Shown one piece after another: positions 9,876-18,179 of a stretch of 64,000 bases of DNA. How positions within the stretch are numbered: position 1 is the first letter of the stretch; each line of letters starts with the position of its first letter. The notes beneath the pieces were generated by a model. That model was not told where the DNA came from, searched no databases, and saw only the letters and a program-made list of their open reading frames with translations. Origin of the DNA: Oscillospiraceae bacterium (lineage in GTDB: Bacteria; Bacillota; Clostridia; Oscillospirales; CAG-272); assembly GCA_015065385.1 (NCBI GenBank), contig SVQK01000044.1:1-64000 (forward strand). Direction: 5' to 3'. The position numbers and the translations under genes are program-made.

Positions 9876-10173
9876 TATAGTGTATTCACACTATGAGGAA
9901 TGAAACGCTGCGCGTTTCGAATCAAATCCCGCTACGCGCGGGAGGCGCCGGGGAGGGACACCATCTCTGGCCGAAGGTGCCCCTCCCCGGAGGGTCCCCC
10001 TTGGCCATATGGCATAAGGCGACAGCTCGCTCCTGTATCCGAATTCGATTTCGTATCCCAATCCTCGCGCGGACTCTGTTACGTCAGCCGACACCATGCG
10101 ATGAATTCCGGCTTCACCGAAATTCATCGGTTTGCTATGCTGACGCGCTGCAAACAGCGATCGAAACGCGCAT
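9876..10173 (-). repeat. Dispersed structured element, family 1, copy A (inverted relative to copy B)
   Basis: 53 nt with one mismatch to 57119-57171 (ATGCGCGTTTCGATCGCTGTTTGCrGCGCGTCAGCATAGCAAACCGATGAATT), 19-nt identical block TTATGCCATATGGCCAAGG, shared hairpins; boundaries approximate. Confidence 0.9.
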
Positions 10174-10212
10174 TGGAATGGGTAAAACGTGCAGTTCAAC
10201 CTTCCTTGCCTC

Positions 10213-10260
10213 GCCCTCCGGGAGAGGTGGCGCCGTCGAAGACGGTGACGGAGAGGGCCG
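10213..10260. repeat. REP-like palindromic intergenic element
   Basis: gccctccgggagaggtggcgccgtcgaagacggtgacggagagggc folds on itself (GCCCTCC/GGAGAGGGC arms, GTCgaaGAC hairpin). Confidence 0.5.
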
Positions 10261-10272
10261 AAATGAAAAACT

Positions 10273-10319
10273 CGCGGAGCTGTCCTCCCATACAGGGAAC
10301 AGGCTCCGCGTTCTTCTTT
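10273..10319. terminator. Rho-independent terminator-like hairpin
   Basis: CGCGGAGC...GCTCCGCG followed by TTCTTCTTT on plus and preceded by an A-rich stretch. Confidence 0.65.
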
Positions 10320-10337
10320 GATTCGGTTTTCTACTGT

Positions 10338-10457
10338 TCTCTGCCCACAAAAGCAAACCTTCGTGGGCTTTGAACGCTATATCGAGCGGCTCATCTTGTT
10401 GAGGGGATTTTATCCGAAAGAAACCCGTGTTTCCTTTTCGGCTTGGGAGTAGGTTCA
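10338..10457 (+). repeat. Dispersed element, family 2, copy C (short form)
   Basis: Aligns to 61064-61335: gtgggctttgaacgct / atgggttttgaacgct and GGCTCATCTTGTTGAGGGGATTTTATCCGAAAGAAACCCGTGTTT-CCTTTT / GGCTCAACTTGTTGAGCGAGCTTTCATCCGAATGAAAGCCGCGTTTCTCCTTTT. Confidence 0.75.
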
Positions 10458-10940
10458 ATTGATCTCGTCCCGCATGTTCTTTCTCACCGGGGGCAGGCCG
10501 GGGCGGTACAGGTAGCGGGCTCCGAGACGGTCGGCCCACGATTCGCACCAGAGGCGGGAATAGGGGACGCGCTTTTCCCGGCGGTATTTCTCGAATACCG
10601 GCAATCCGGCCCAGAGCAGGGAGGGCAGGCTCACGGCGAACAGGTAGAGCGGCCCGAGCATCAGGGACTGAAAGGTGTGTCCGTATTCGTGAAGGTGGAT
10701 CCTCCCGTTTTTCGGGCAGAAGAAGAATAAACCCAGCGACACCCCGTCCGGCCTGTGCCATTCGGTGCAGACCGCCGTACCCATGGAGAAGGAACGGCAC
10801 TTTTTCATCCGGCACAGAAGGAACACCGCGAATCCGATCACGGTCTGCGGCAGTCCCCAGGTGCATTGGATCAGGACGCAGACCGCGCGGCGCATCCGGA
10901 CGGAGAGGGGAGTCCGCTCCCGGCTGTCGGATCCGCTCAC
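10455..10940 (-). CDS. Membrane-associated HExxH-type protein of unknown function
   Basis: 161 aa; HLHEYGHTFQSLMLGPLYLFAVSLPSLLWAG and WCESWADRLGARY; start overlaps the upstream hydrolase stop (ATGA). Confidence 0.7.
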   Translation of the reverse strand: MSGSDSRERTPLSVRMRRAVCVLIQCTWGLPQTVIGFAVFLLCRMKKCRSFSMGTAVCTEWHRPDGVSLGLFFFCPKNGRIHLHEYGHTFQSLMLGPLYLFAVSLPSLLWAGLPVFEKYRREKRVPYSRLWCESWADRLGARYLYRPGLPPVRKNMRDEIN

Positions 10941-12427
10941 TGCCTGCCGTCCTTTTCCCCGTCGTCGTCTTCCCCGAGGAAGAGCAGCTCGTCGTCAAAA
11001 TCAGATCCGCCGGAGGTCTTCGTCTCTTTCGCTCCGGTTTCCCTATCCGGATCCGGGCCGAGAATCAGCTCGATTTCCTCATCCGCGTCAGGGGCGTCCT
11101 GCTCCGTCGGCGGTTCGTTCGCCGTCTTTTCCGGGAGCTCTTCGGAGAATTCCGTGCCGAGAATGGAGTCCCAGTCCTCAAACGAGCTGTCGGAGGCATC
11201 GAAGGACGCGTCGAGGGTATCCGGCGCGGAGGAAAGGATCTCGTCAAACAGGGCTTCGGATTCGGAAGTCGGTTCCGGATCCGGTGCGGACTCGGGTCCG
11301 GGATCTATAGCAAACTCCGCCTCCGGTTCAAAGGAGACTTCTGATTCGGATTCCGGTTCGGGAGACGCCGCAGGCTCCGGTTCCGGTTCGGATCGGGGAG
11401 TCGGAGCGGGTTCTGTCCGCTGGGCCTCCGACGCGGCGCGCTTGCCGGGAAGATTGGTCAGGCAGAAGCGGGCCATGTCCGCGAAGGGCGACTGCCGTCC
11501 CTCGTCCATGAAGATCTCGTGGCGCAGATTTCGGTACATCCGCTCGTCCACGGAGGCAAAGCCCATGTCGGAGAGGAATTTCCCAGCGTAGATCATCCAG
11601 TCGTCCCCGCCCGCGATCGGATCCTTCTCCCCGGCCATCAGCAGAACCGGGATGTCCGAGGGCTTGTCCCAGAAGGAGGGCTTCCAGACGTCGCGCACGA
11701 GCCGGAGCAGATTCCGATAGTCCCCGAGCGGATGGGGCCGGTTGCAGAGCGGATCCGCGGCGAAGGCCTCCCGGACGGCGGGATCGTTCGCCAGCCAGAG
11801 AAACTGTCCGTCCGATCCGGGCTCCGGAATGAAGTACCCGTTGTAGCGGTCGAACGCCTTCCGGTTCAGTCCCTTCGGGCAGGCGGCGTCCCCGGTGAAG
11901 AGGCTCCGGAATCCGAGTCCGAAGAGCGCGGCGGAAACCATGCTTTCCTTGTGCGGAAGCCCCGAGAGGATCAGCCCGTCGATGGAGCGGGACCGTCTCG
12001 CGGCGTAGGCGGCGGCCATGAGCGCGCCCATGCTGTGCCCGAAGAGAAACCGCGGCAAAAGCCTCTCTCCCGCCGGATCCGGGATCTTTTCTCCCCACGG
12101 ATCGCCGAACGCGGAATACACTTCGTCGATGTCGTCCATGAGGGTCCCGTAGTCGTAGCCGAGATCCGCGACGCCGTCCTCGGGGTGTTTGACCGCGCCC
12201 GACGGAGCTGAAGCGCCGTGTCCCCGCAGGTCGTGCGCGAGAACAACGCCTCCGCAGGCCGCGATGAACTGCATGAGGGAAAACCAGCGTTCCTTCCGCT
12301 CGGAAAAGCCGTGAAGCAGCTGGACGCAGAAACGGGGACGCCTCTCGGGCAGAATCCGCGCGACGGAGAGAGTCCACGGGGTTTTGCCCCGGTCCCGCCG
12401 CTCACAGGTCATGAGTTCTATGTTCAT
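10937..12427 (-). CDS. Alpha/beta hydrolase (serine aminopeptidase/lysophospholipase-like) with long acidic C-terminal tail
   Basis: VQLLHGFSERKERW, LAHDLRGHGAS, FGHSMGALMAAAYAARR, LLMAGEKDPIAGG, followed by about 160 aa of E/P/S/D-rich sequence. Confidence 0.88.
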   Translation of the reverse strand: MNIELMTCERRDRGKTPWTLSVARILPERRPRFCVQLLHGFSERKERWFSLMQFIAACGGVVLAHDLRGHGASAPSGAVKHPEDGVADLGYDYGTLMDDIDEVYSAFGDPWGEKIPDPAGERLLPRFLFGHSMGALMAAAYAARRSRSIDGLILSGLPHKESMVSAALFGLGFRSLFTGDAACPKGLNRKAFDRYNGYFIPEPGSDGQFLWLANDPAVREAFAADPLCNRPHPLGDYRNLLRLVRDVWKPSFWDKPSDIPVLLMAGEKDPIAGGDDWMIYAGKFLSDMGFASVDERMYRNLRHEIFMDEGRQSPFADMARFCLTNLPGKRAASEAQRTEPAPTPRSEPEPEPAASPEPESESEVSFEPEAEFAIDPGPESAPDPEPTSESEALFDEILSSAPDTLDASFDASDSSFEDWDSILGTEFSEELPEKTANEPPTEQDAPDADEEIELILGPDPDRETGAKETKTSGGSDFDDELLFLGEDDDGEKDGRQ

Positions 12428-12430
12428 CCG

Positions 12431-14428
12431 TCAGTTGCCTCCTTCGGCATTTGTTTCTTCGTCCGGATCCGCGAACCGCCCGCCGCTGTCATAGGCGTTG
12501 TACACGTTTTCGAACCAGTTGTCCGCCTCGGGAATGGGCCGCACGGGAACAAACCGGTTCCGGGCCGAGAGCGATCCGTCCGCCCGCGTTCCGATCCGCG
12601 TTTCGAGCACGGAGGATGCGTGGGTGCGATCGAGCCCGTCCGCCTCCGCCCCTTCCACGAGGAACGATCCCCGGGACAGCCCGCCGTCGTCGATATACGC
12701 GACGATCGCGGAGAGCATGGCGTACCGGGCGGTCAGCGTGTCGGCGCGGATCAGTAGGGCGAGCAGCGCGCGGGAATCCCGTACCCGGACGGACGGAAGC
12801 TCCCGGAGGGCGCGGTTTGTCTCCTCCATGAGGGCCGCCGCGTCCTCCCGGTTCCGCAGAAACGCGGCGCACCGATCGTGGCGGAGTCCTTCCTGCCGCA
12901 TGAGCGCGAGGATCTCGTCCGCCTCCGTGTCTCCTCCGGTCAGCAGAGTTCCGAAGGCCGCCGCGTCCGAGAGCTGATCCGCGAGGGCGGGATCGGAGGG
13001 GAGGGGCGCGTCCCGGTTTTCAAAGGCGATCTTTTCCGCCGCCCGCTGGGAGCTGACCTGCGTGGAATTGAGGGCGGATCCTCCCGGCCTTTTTACGCCG
13101 AACACTCCGGCGCACTCCCCGACCGGATACAGTCCGGGCAGATCGGGGCTTTCGTACCACAGGGTGCACGAGAGCCCTCCGTTCAGATGCTGCGCGCAGA
13201 CCGCCGTCCGGAGCGGGGCCTTTTCGAGATCGATCCCGTGATCCAGATAGAGCCGGTACGCCTTTTCGTTCATCTGCCGGAGTCTTCGGACGGGGGAGTC
13301 TCCGAGGGCGCGGCTCGCTTCGAGATACCGGTACGCGGTCTCCCCGATCGTCTCCGGCGTCAGTCCGCGCTCTTCCACGAGGGACGGCGACCTGCGGAAG
13401 TCGAGATAGACCTCCCGCCCCAGCGAACGCTCCCGGTACACGGCAATATCGACTTCGGAGGAGCGGGATCCGCCCCGGTTCCCGATGTTCGCGGGATTGA
13501 AGGGCCACTCGTATCCCTTGAGAAACTGCGCGCGGACGGCTTCTTCTGCCGATCCGAGCGCGTCGGGGAGAAATTCGCGCTCGCTCCCGTCCCCGTCCAC
13601 GGAGATATACCGCGGCAGAACCTGCTGATACGAACCCGAGAGATTCCAGCGGAAGTCCACGGAGGCAAGGCCGTACTGGGATTCCGTCAGGTTGGAGGCT
13701 CCCGCTCCCGCCAGCAGCGGAGGGCCGAGGGACCCGGTCTGACTCTCCGGATAGACGGACGCGCCGTAGACCGCCGAGGGGCCTCCCGTCGCCCAGATCA
13801 CCGCACCGGCGAGGACGGCGGAAAGTCCGGCGGGATTCTCTGCCGTCACGTCCGCTTCTCCCACGGCGACGATCCCGACCGCCTGTCCTTGTGACGTCAG
13901 GATCCGCACGGCGCGCCGACCGTCGCAGAGCGGGACGTTTTCGCGGCGGCAGGCGGATTCCAGCGCCTCGGTCATGTGCTTCGAGGTGAGGGGGCCGCAG
14001 GACGAGGCGCGCATTCTGGGATCGTGGTCCGTCTTGTAGCCCGTGTACTCGCCGTACCGGTCCGCGGGGAAGGGAACGCCGAGGGACACCAGCCGGAAGA
14101 AGCCCCGCAGGGATCCGGCGGCCTCCGTCAGGGCGAGATCTCCGTGCATGGATCCGCAGGCGAAGTAGTCCCGCGCCATGTCCATGACGGAATCGGAGAC
14201 GTTCGCGCCGGTGGAGAGCTTGTAGTACGTCTGCTTGTCGGAGCCCGTGTTGCGGGACGCGCCCATGTTCACGCCCTCCGTGACAAGGAGGATCTCACCG
14301 GGGCGCATGCCGAGGCGGCAGAGGGACAGCGCGGCGTTGAAGGCGGCGGCCCCGCTCCCCACAATCACGGCTTTGACCCGGACGATCCGCCCCGGAAAGC
14401 TCCGTTTTTCAAGCCCGTTTCCGCACAT
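12431..14428 (-). CDS. FAD-dependent oxidoreductase (succinate dehydrogenase/fumarate reductase flavoprotein-like)
   Basis: VKAVIVGSGAAAFNAALSL dinucleotide-binding motif; ASRNTGSDKQTYYKL; LNGGLSCTLWYESPDLPGLYPVGECAGVFGVKRPGGSALNSTQV. Internal GTG start possible. Confidence 0.85.
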   Translation of the reverse strand: MCGNGLEKRSFPGRIVRVKAVIVGSGAAAFNAALSLCRLGMRPGEILLVTEGVNMGASRNTGSDKQTYYKLSTGANVSDSVMDMARDYFACGSMHGDLALTEAAGSLRGFFRLVSLGVPFPADRYGEYTGYKTDHDPRMRASSCGPLTSKHMTEALESACRRENVPLCDGRRAVRILTSQGQAVGIVAVGEADVTAENPAGLSAVLAGAVIWATGGPSAVYGASVYPESQTGSLGPPLLAGAGASNLTESQYGLASVDFRWNLSGSYQQVLPRYISVDGDGSEREFLPDALGSAEEAVRAQFLKGYEWPFNPANIGNRGGSRSSEVDIAVYRERSLGREVYLDFRRSPSLVEERGLTPETIGETAYRYLEASRALGDSPVRRLRQMNEKAYRLYLDHGIDLEKAPLRTAVCAQHLNGGLSCTLWYESPDLPGLYPVGECAGVFGVKRPGGSALNSTQVSSQRAAEKIAFENRDAPLPSDPALADQLSDAAAFGTLLTGGDTEADEILALMRQEGLRHDRCAAFLRNREDAAALMEETNRALRELPSVRVRDSRALLALLIRADTLTARYAMLSAIVAYIDDGGLSRGSFLVEGAEADGLDRTHASSVLETRIGTRADGSLSARNRFVPVRPIPEADNWFENVYNAYDSGGRFADPDEETNAEGGN

Positions 14429-14517
14429 AGTCTCTCCCCGATCCGCCCGTTTTTTTCATCATACCATAAAACCGGCGGAAAATCAAGGCGATCTTTTGGA
14501 TTGAGCGGAAGGGGACA

Positions 14518-14556
14518 AAAAATCCCCCTCCCGGGAATGGGAGAGGGACGGGGGAT
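14518..14556 (-). terminator. Rho-independent terminator-like hairpin
   Basis: Minus strand: CCCTCTCCCattcccGGGAGGGGGATTTTTTG, just past the stop at 14573. Confidence 0.75.
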
Positions 14557-14572
14557 CCGGAATCGGTTCCGC

Positions 14573-15787
14573 TTATTTCAGAAGGCCGAGGATGGAGGCC
14601 AGAAGAACCGTTCTGTAGTCGTAGGCGTTGTAGACGATGCCGGTCGTGCCGTACTTGTTGAGGTTGTACAGCCCGAGGACCGTCGTGACGTTGTTCTTGT
14701 CGCCGTAGGCCATGCGGAGCAGATCGAGGTAGGTGAGGGAGTCGCCCACGAGGATCTTGGAGCCGGTGGCAGCGGGAACGGCCGTCGGAAGGGGAGCGGC
14801 GTCGTAAACCTTCACAACGGGGATGTAGATGCCGTCGGTGCGGATCCAGCCGCTCACATAGGAGCCGTTCAGGCCGCAGACGTCGTAAACATCGTAGCCC
14901 CAGCCGGACACGCGGATGCCGTCCTTGCAGGTGGACCAGCAGCCGTCGTACACGGAGGAGGTGTAGTTTCCGGCGTAGATGAAGGTCTCGCCCCAGACAT
15001 TCTGGTTGGACTTGCTGTACGCGCGGATCACCACGGGGCCGTTGCCGTAGGTGTTGATCTTGCCGTCGGCGACGTAAGCCACGTTAAAGCCGCGGACGAT
15101 GGAGAACGCGATATCGTTGTAGAGCTTGCCGCTCTTCGAGGTCACGGTCAGAGGCGTGGAACCATAGGAAGAGGGATTCCATGTGCCGGGGGTGAGGATC
15201 AGGGTGTCGGCGTTCTTCTCACCGGGGAATTCGGCGCGGACGCCGACGTCCAGACGGATCATCGGGACGCCGCCTCTGGTGTAAACGTACACCTGAGCGA
15301 GACCGATGGACTTCGCCACGAGCTTGCCGGAGGCGTAGTCATAGTAGCAGACGGAGGGATCGGTGGAGTAGTAGTACGCGCCGTCGCAGAAGCTGCGCTT
15401 GTCGCCGAGCAGCATGGTGATGTTGTAGCAGTTGTCGGCGAGATACTGGGCGACGGCATTGCGTCCTTCGGCAGCGCTGTAGTAGCAGCCGCCGCGGAGG
15501 ATGTCGCCGGCAGTGGGACGGTACCAGCTCCAGCCGCCGTACCCGTAGGACGGGGCACAGTCGGGAAGCTGAACGACGCTCGTATAGGTAGCGCTTTCCG
15601 CCTTGTAGACGGTCGCGCCGGGAGCGTTCACCGGATTGCGGGGCTCGAGGGCTTTCGGAGAGTTGGGTACGAGAGTGGCGACCTCCTGGCTGACGAACAG
15701 GGTCTTCGCGGACGCCGGAAGAATGGCGGCGGTTCCGAGAAGGACGGCCAGCAGCACGGCGGAAATCACCTTCAGGCTTTTCTTCAT
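14573..15787 (-). CDS. Secreted protein with Ig-like region and possible degenerate dockerin-like C-terminus
   Basis: Signal peptide MKKSLKVISAVLLAVLLGTAAILPASA; repetitive Tyr-rich beta-type sequence; C-terminus ILVGDSLTYLDLLRMAYG...YNAYDYRTVLLASILGLLK. Confidence 0.75.
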   Translation of the reverse strand: MKKSLKVISAVLLAVLLGTAAILPASAKTLFVSQEVATLVPNSPKALEPRNPVNAPGATVYKAESATYTSVVQLPDCAPSYGYGGWSWYRPTAGDILRGGCYYSAAEGRNAVAQYLADNCYNITMLLGDKRSFCDGAYYYSTDPSVCYYDYASGKLVAKSIGLAQVYVYTRGGVPMIRLDVGVRAEFPGEKNADTLILTPGTWNPSSYGSTPLTVTSKSGKLYNDIAFSIVRGFNVAYVADGKINTYGNGPVVIRAYSKSNQNVWGETFIYAGNYTSSVYDGCWSTCKDGIRVSGWGYDVYDVCGLNGSYVSGWIRTDGIYIPVVKVYDAAPLPTAVPAATGSKILVGDSLTYLDLLRMAYGDKNNVTTVLGLYNLNKYGTTGIVYNAYDYRTVLLASILGLLK

Positions 15788-15823
15788 GATGATACTCCTT
15801 TGTAGAATTTCTGATACACAGTC

Positions 15824-15852
15824 ATTATACCATCGGCCGGGATCGTTGTCAA
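15824..15852 (-). promoter_or_regulatory. Sigma-A type promoter
   Basis: Minus strand TTGACA-N17-TATAAT. Confidence 0.75.
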
Positions 15853-15883
15853 GGGATTGTCGGATTTTTTCGGATCGGGGCGG

Positions 15884-17908
15884 TTAAAATTTGTTCATGG
15901 AATCAACCGCCGGGGCGTTCGGCCGTCCGATCTTTTCGACCGGGATCTCGGGGAAATCCTCCGGAGGGCTGACGAAGCGGAGCGTGACGGGATCGAGTCC
16001 TGCTTCTTCGGCCGAGCGGAAGATCCGGTTGTTTTCCACGGTCCCGTAGCGGTACACCGAGTCCGCGATCCACCCGAGCTTTCCTTCCGGATGTACGATG
16101 ATGTTATCCGTGACCTCGGAGCCTGTCGGATTGATGGGGAAGTCCGGGTCGTCCGGATCGGAGAAGTCCGTTTTCAGCCGCGAGAGGGAGGGATATTTCG
16201 CCCGCCACGGATCGGAACGGTACGGGATCGCGCGGAGCTTCTGCCAGTGGGGCGCGTCCGGGGTGTTGACCGCCTGCTTCGCCCAGCCTCCGTTCACGAA
16301 TCCGTCCCGGTTCCGGTCGTCGTACTGGATGGGATTCTGCCCGTCCCCGACGATCAGGTTGTGGCGCACGGTGTTCTCGAATCCGCCGCCCACGAGGAAT
16401 CCGTTCTTCGGCACGCCGATCACGATGTTTCCGTAGGCGGTCTGCCCGCTCTGGCCGTCGTCCCAGTAGATGCCGTCGGGGGTGAAGCCGTTTCCTCCGA
16501 TGCGCCGCAGCAGATTGTACCGGATCACCGTCCCGTGCCCGCACCAGTCGAACCCGGAGTAGATGGCCCCGGCGTCGCTCGAATGGAGCACCACGTCGTG
16601 GATGTCGTTGTATTCGATCAGGTGCCCGTTCCCTCCGTACGTCACGGCGATGTGGGGGGAGCCGCAGATCTCGTTGTGCGCGCAGACGTTCCCCACGCCC
16701 TGAAGCGACACGCCGCACTGATAGGTCTGATACACCTCGGAAAAGTCGTGGATATAGCAGTTTTCCACGCGGTTGTTCCCCGGCGTGAGCGTCTCCCGGT
16801 CGCCTCCCGTCAGGTAGACGCCGCCCCGCCCCGTCCGGGTGATTTCGCAGCTGTCCACGGTGTTGTCCGTACCGTTGAGGACGATCCCGTGATCCGCGGC
16901 GTTCTTCACCGTCAGGTTTCTGAGCGTGATTCCACGGCCCGACAGCTTGATCCCGTTCGCGCGGACGGAGGTCAGGGTGAAGCCTTCGAAGAGGACGTTG
17001 TCCGCGGAGCCCGAAATCAGCGGCTTTTTCGAGAGGGAGAGGGAGATCTCGTCCCCCGGCTCCTCCGGCCAGACATAGAGCAGGCCTTTGTCCCGGTCCA
17101 GCCAGTATTCGCCGGGGGAATCCAGCTCTTCGAGGACGTTGTAGAGATAGTACAGCGCGCCGGGCCGGGCTCCGTAATTGCTGACGAAGCGCGGGTACAT
17201 CGCCCGGTTTGGGGTGTAGAAGGTCACCGGGGAGGAGGAGTCCGCCCAGTCCCACATGAAGTATCCGAAGGCCCACGCCGTTTCCGGTTCCTTCCACGTC
17301 TTGATCCGCTCGTTGGTTTCGGGATCGAGGATGTAGCAGCCGCCCCGGGGATTGCGGAGCCCGTTGTTGCACCGCCAGTAGTTCTGCGGCGGGAATTCGT
17401 TGACCTCGCCCACGTCCATGACGTTGTCCAGTCTGAGATATCCTTCGTTCGGATACCGCGCGAGAGTCATGCGCCGCCCGCCCGAGAAGACTTCGAGGTT
17501 GGTCCCGATCGGCGCGTCGTCATAGCGGTTGCCCGTATGGAAGCCGCCGATGACGCAGACGGGCCCCCAGTCCTTCGCCGTCAGTCCGAACGCGGTCAGG
17601 TCGGCGACCCGGACGCGCTCCGCTGCCTCGGGCGTCAGCCGGTCCCGGATCCCGGACGGGACGGGAGCGAGGGCGGAGGCGGGGAGGGAGAGACCTCCCG
17701 TCAGAGTCGCGCCTTCTTCTCCGATCCAGCGGGAGCCGCCGTCCTCCGCCGTGAGAACGAGGGATTCCCGGTATTCGCCCGCGCCGACGCGGATTTCGGA
17801 GCCGGGATGCGTCCGGGCCTCCGCCTGCGCCCTTGCGAGTGTGAGAAAGGGAGCGGACTGTGTCCCGGGATTCGAGTCCGCGCCGCTTTTCGCTACATAG
17901 TATGTCAT
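15884..17908 (-). CDS. Right-handed parallel beta-helix repeat protein (pectate lyase-like fold)
   Basis: MTYYVAKSGADSNPGTQSAPFLTLARAQAEAR... and repeated NAADHGIVLNGTDNTVDSCEITRTGRGGVYLTGG type coils. Confidence 0.88.
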   Translation of the reverse strand: MTYYVAKSGADSNPGTQSAPFLTLARAQAEARTHPGSEIRVGAGEYRESLVLTAEDGGSRWIGEEGATLTGGLSLPASALAPVPSGIRDRLTPEAAERVRVADLTAFGLTAKDWGPVCVIGGFHTGNRYDDAPIGTNLEVFSGGRRMTLARYPNEGYLRLDNVMDVGEVNEFPPQNYWRCNNGLRNPRGGCYILDPETNERIKTWKEPETAWAFGYFMWDWADSSSPVTFYTPNRAMYPRFVSNYGARPGALYYLYNVLEELDSPGEYWLDRDKGLLYVWPEEPGDEISLSLSKKPLISGSADNVLFEGFTLTSVRANGIKLSGRGITLRNLTVKNAADHGIVLNGTDNTVDSCEITRTGRGGVYLTGGDRETLTPGNNRVENCYIHDFSEVYQTYQCGVSLQGVGNVCAHNEICGSPHIAVTYGGNGHLIEYNDIHDVVLHSSDAGAIYSGFDWCGHGTVIRYNLLRRIGGNGFTPDGIYWDDGQSGQTAYGNIVIGVPKNGFLVGGGFENTVRHNLIVGDGQNPIQYDDRNRDGFVNGGWAKQAVNTPDAPHWQKLRAIPYRSDPWRAKYPSLSRLKTDFSDPDDPDFPINPTGSEVTDNIIVHPEGKLGWIADSVYRYGTVENNRIFRSAEEAGLDPVTLRFVSPPEDFPEIPVEKIGRPNAPAVDSMNKF

Positions 17909-18023
17909 GCCGATCCTCCTGATGCGGCGCGCCGAAGCGTACCGTCGTTTCCGGGAACAGTATAGCACAAATTCCGGCCCGGCGCAACAGGATGAGAAAA
18001 AACGGAAAAGTTCGCCGCGGGGG

Positions 18024-18052
18024 TTGACAAACGGAACTGAATGGTTTATAAT
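18024..18052 (+). promoter_or_regulatory. Sigma-A type promoter
   Basis: TTGACA-N17-TATAAT. Confidence 0.8.
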
Positions 18053-18179
18053 GATAGCGCAGGTTTATAAAAATAAATTTTCGGGAGGATGCGGGGGCAT
18101 TCTGACGCGGACAGACGAATCAGCGGAATTGTGCGTATGGAAAGAAAACGGTCTCAAAGTCAGACGCAAGGAGAACGGT

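Noticed and set aside
9891-10199. 102-aa minus-strand ORF with CAFRSLFAARQHSKPMN, matched by part of the ORF at 56913-57212
   Set aside because: The similarity is at DNA level through the repeat element. In copy B the same frame stops soon after (FQLK*), and base changes conserve stems rather than codons.
11250-11400. Possible tandem DNA repeat in the gattcgg/ttcgg-rich stretch
   Set aside because: It is the in-frame coding sequence of the acidic E/P/S tail of the hydrolase; periodicity follows codons, not a separate repeat unit.
10755-11591. 278-aa plus-strand Ser/Gly-rich ORF
   Set aside because: Antisense of the acidic tail of the alpha/beta hydrolase (E/P codons read as S/G on the other strand).
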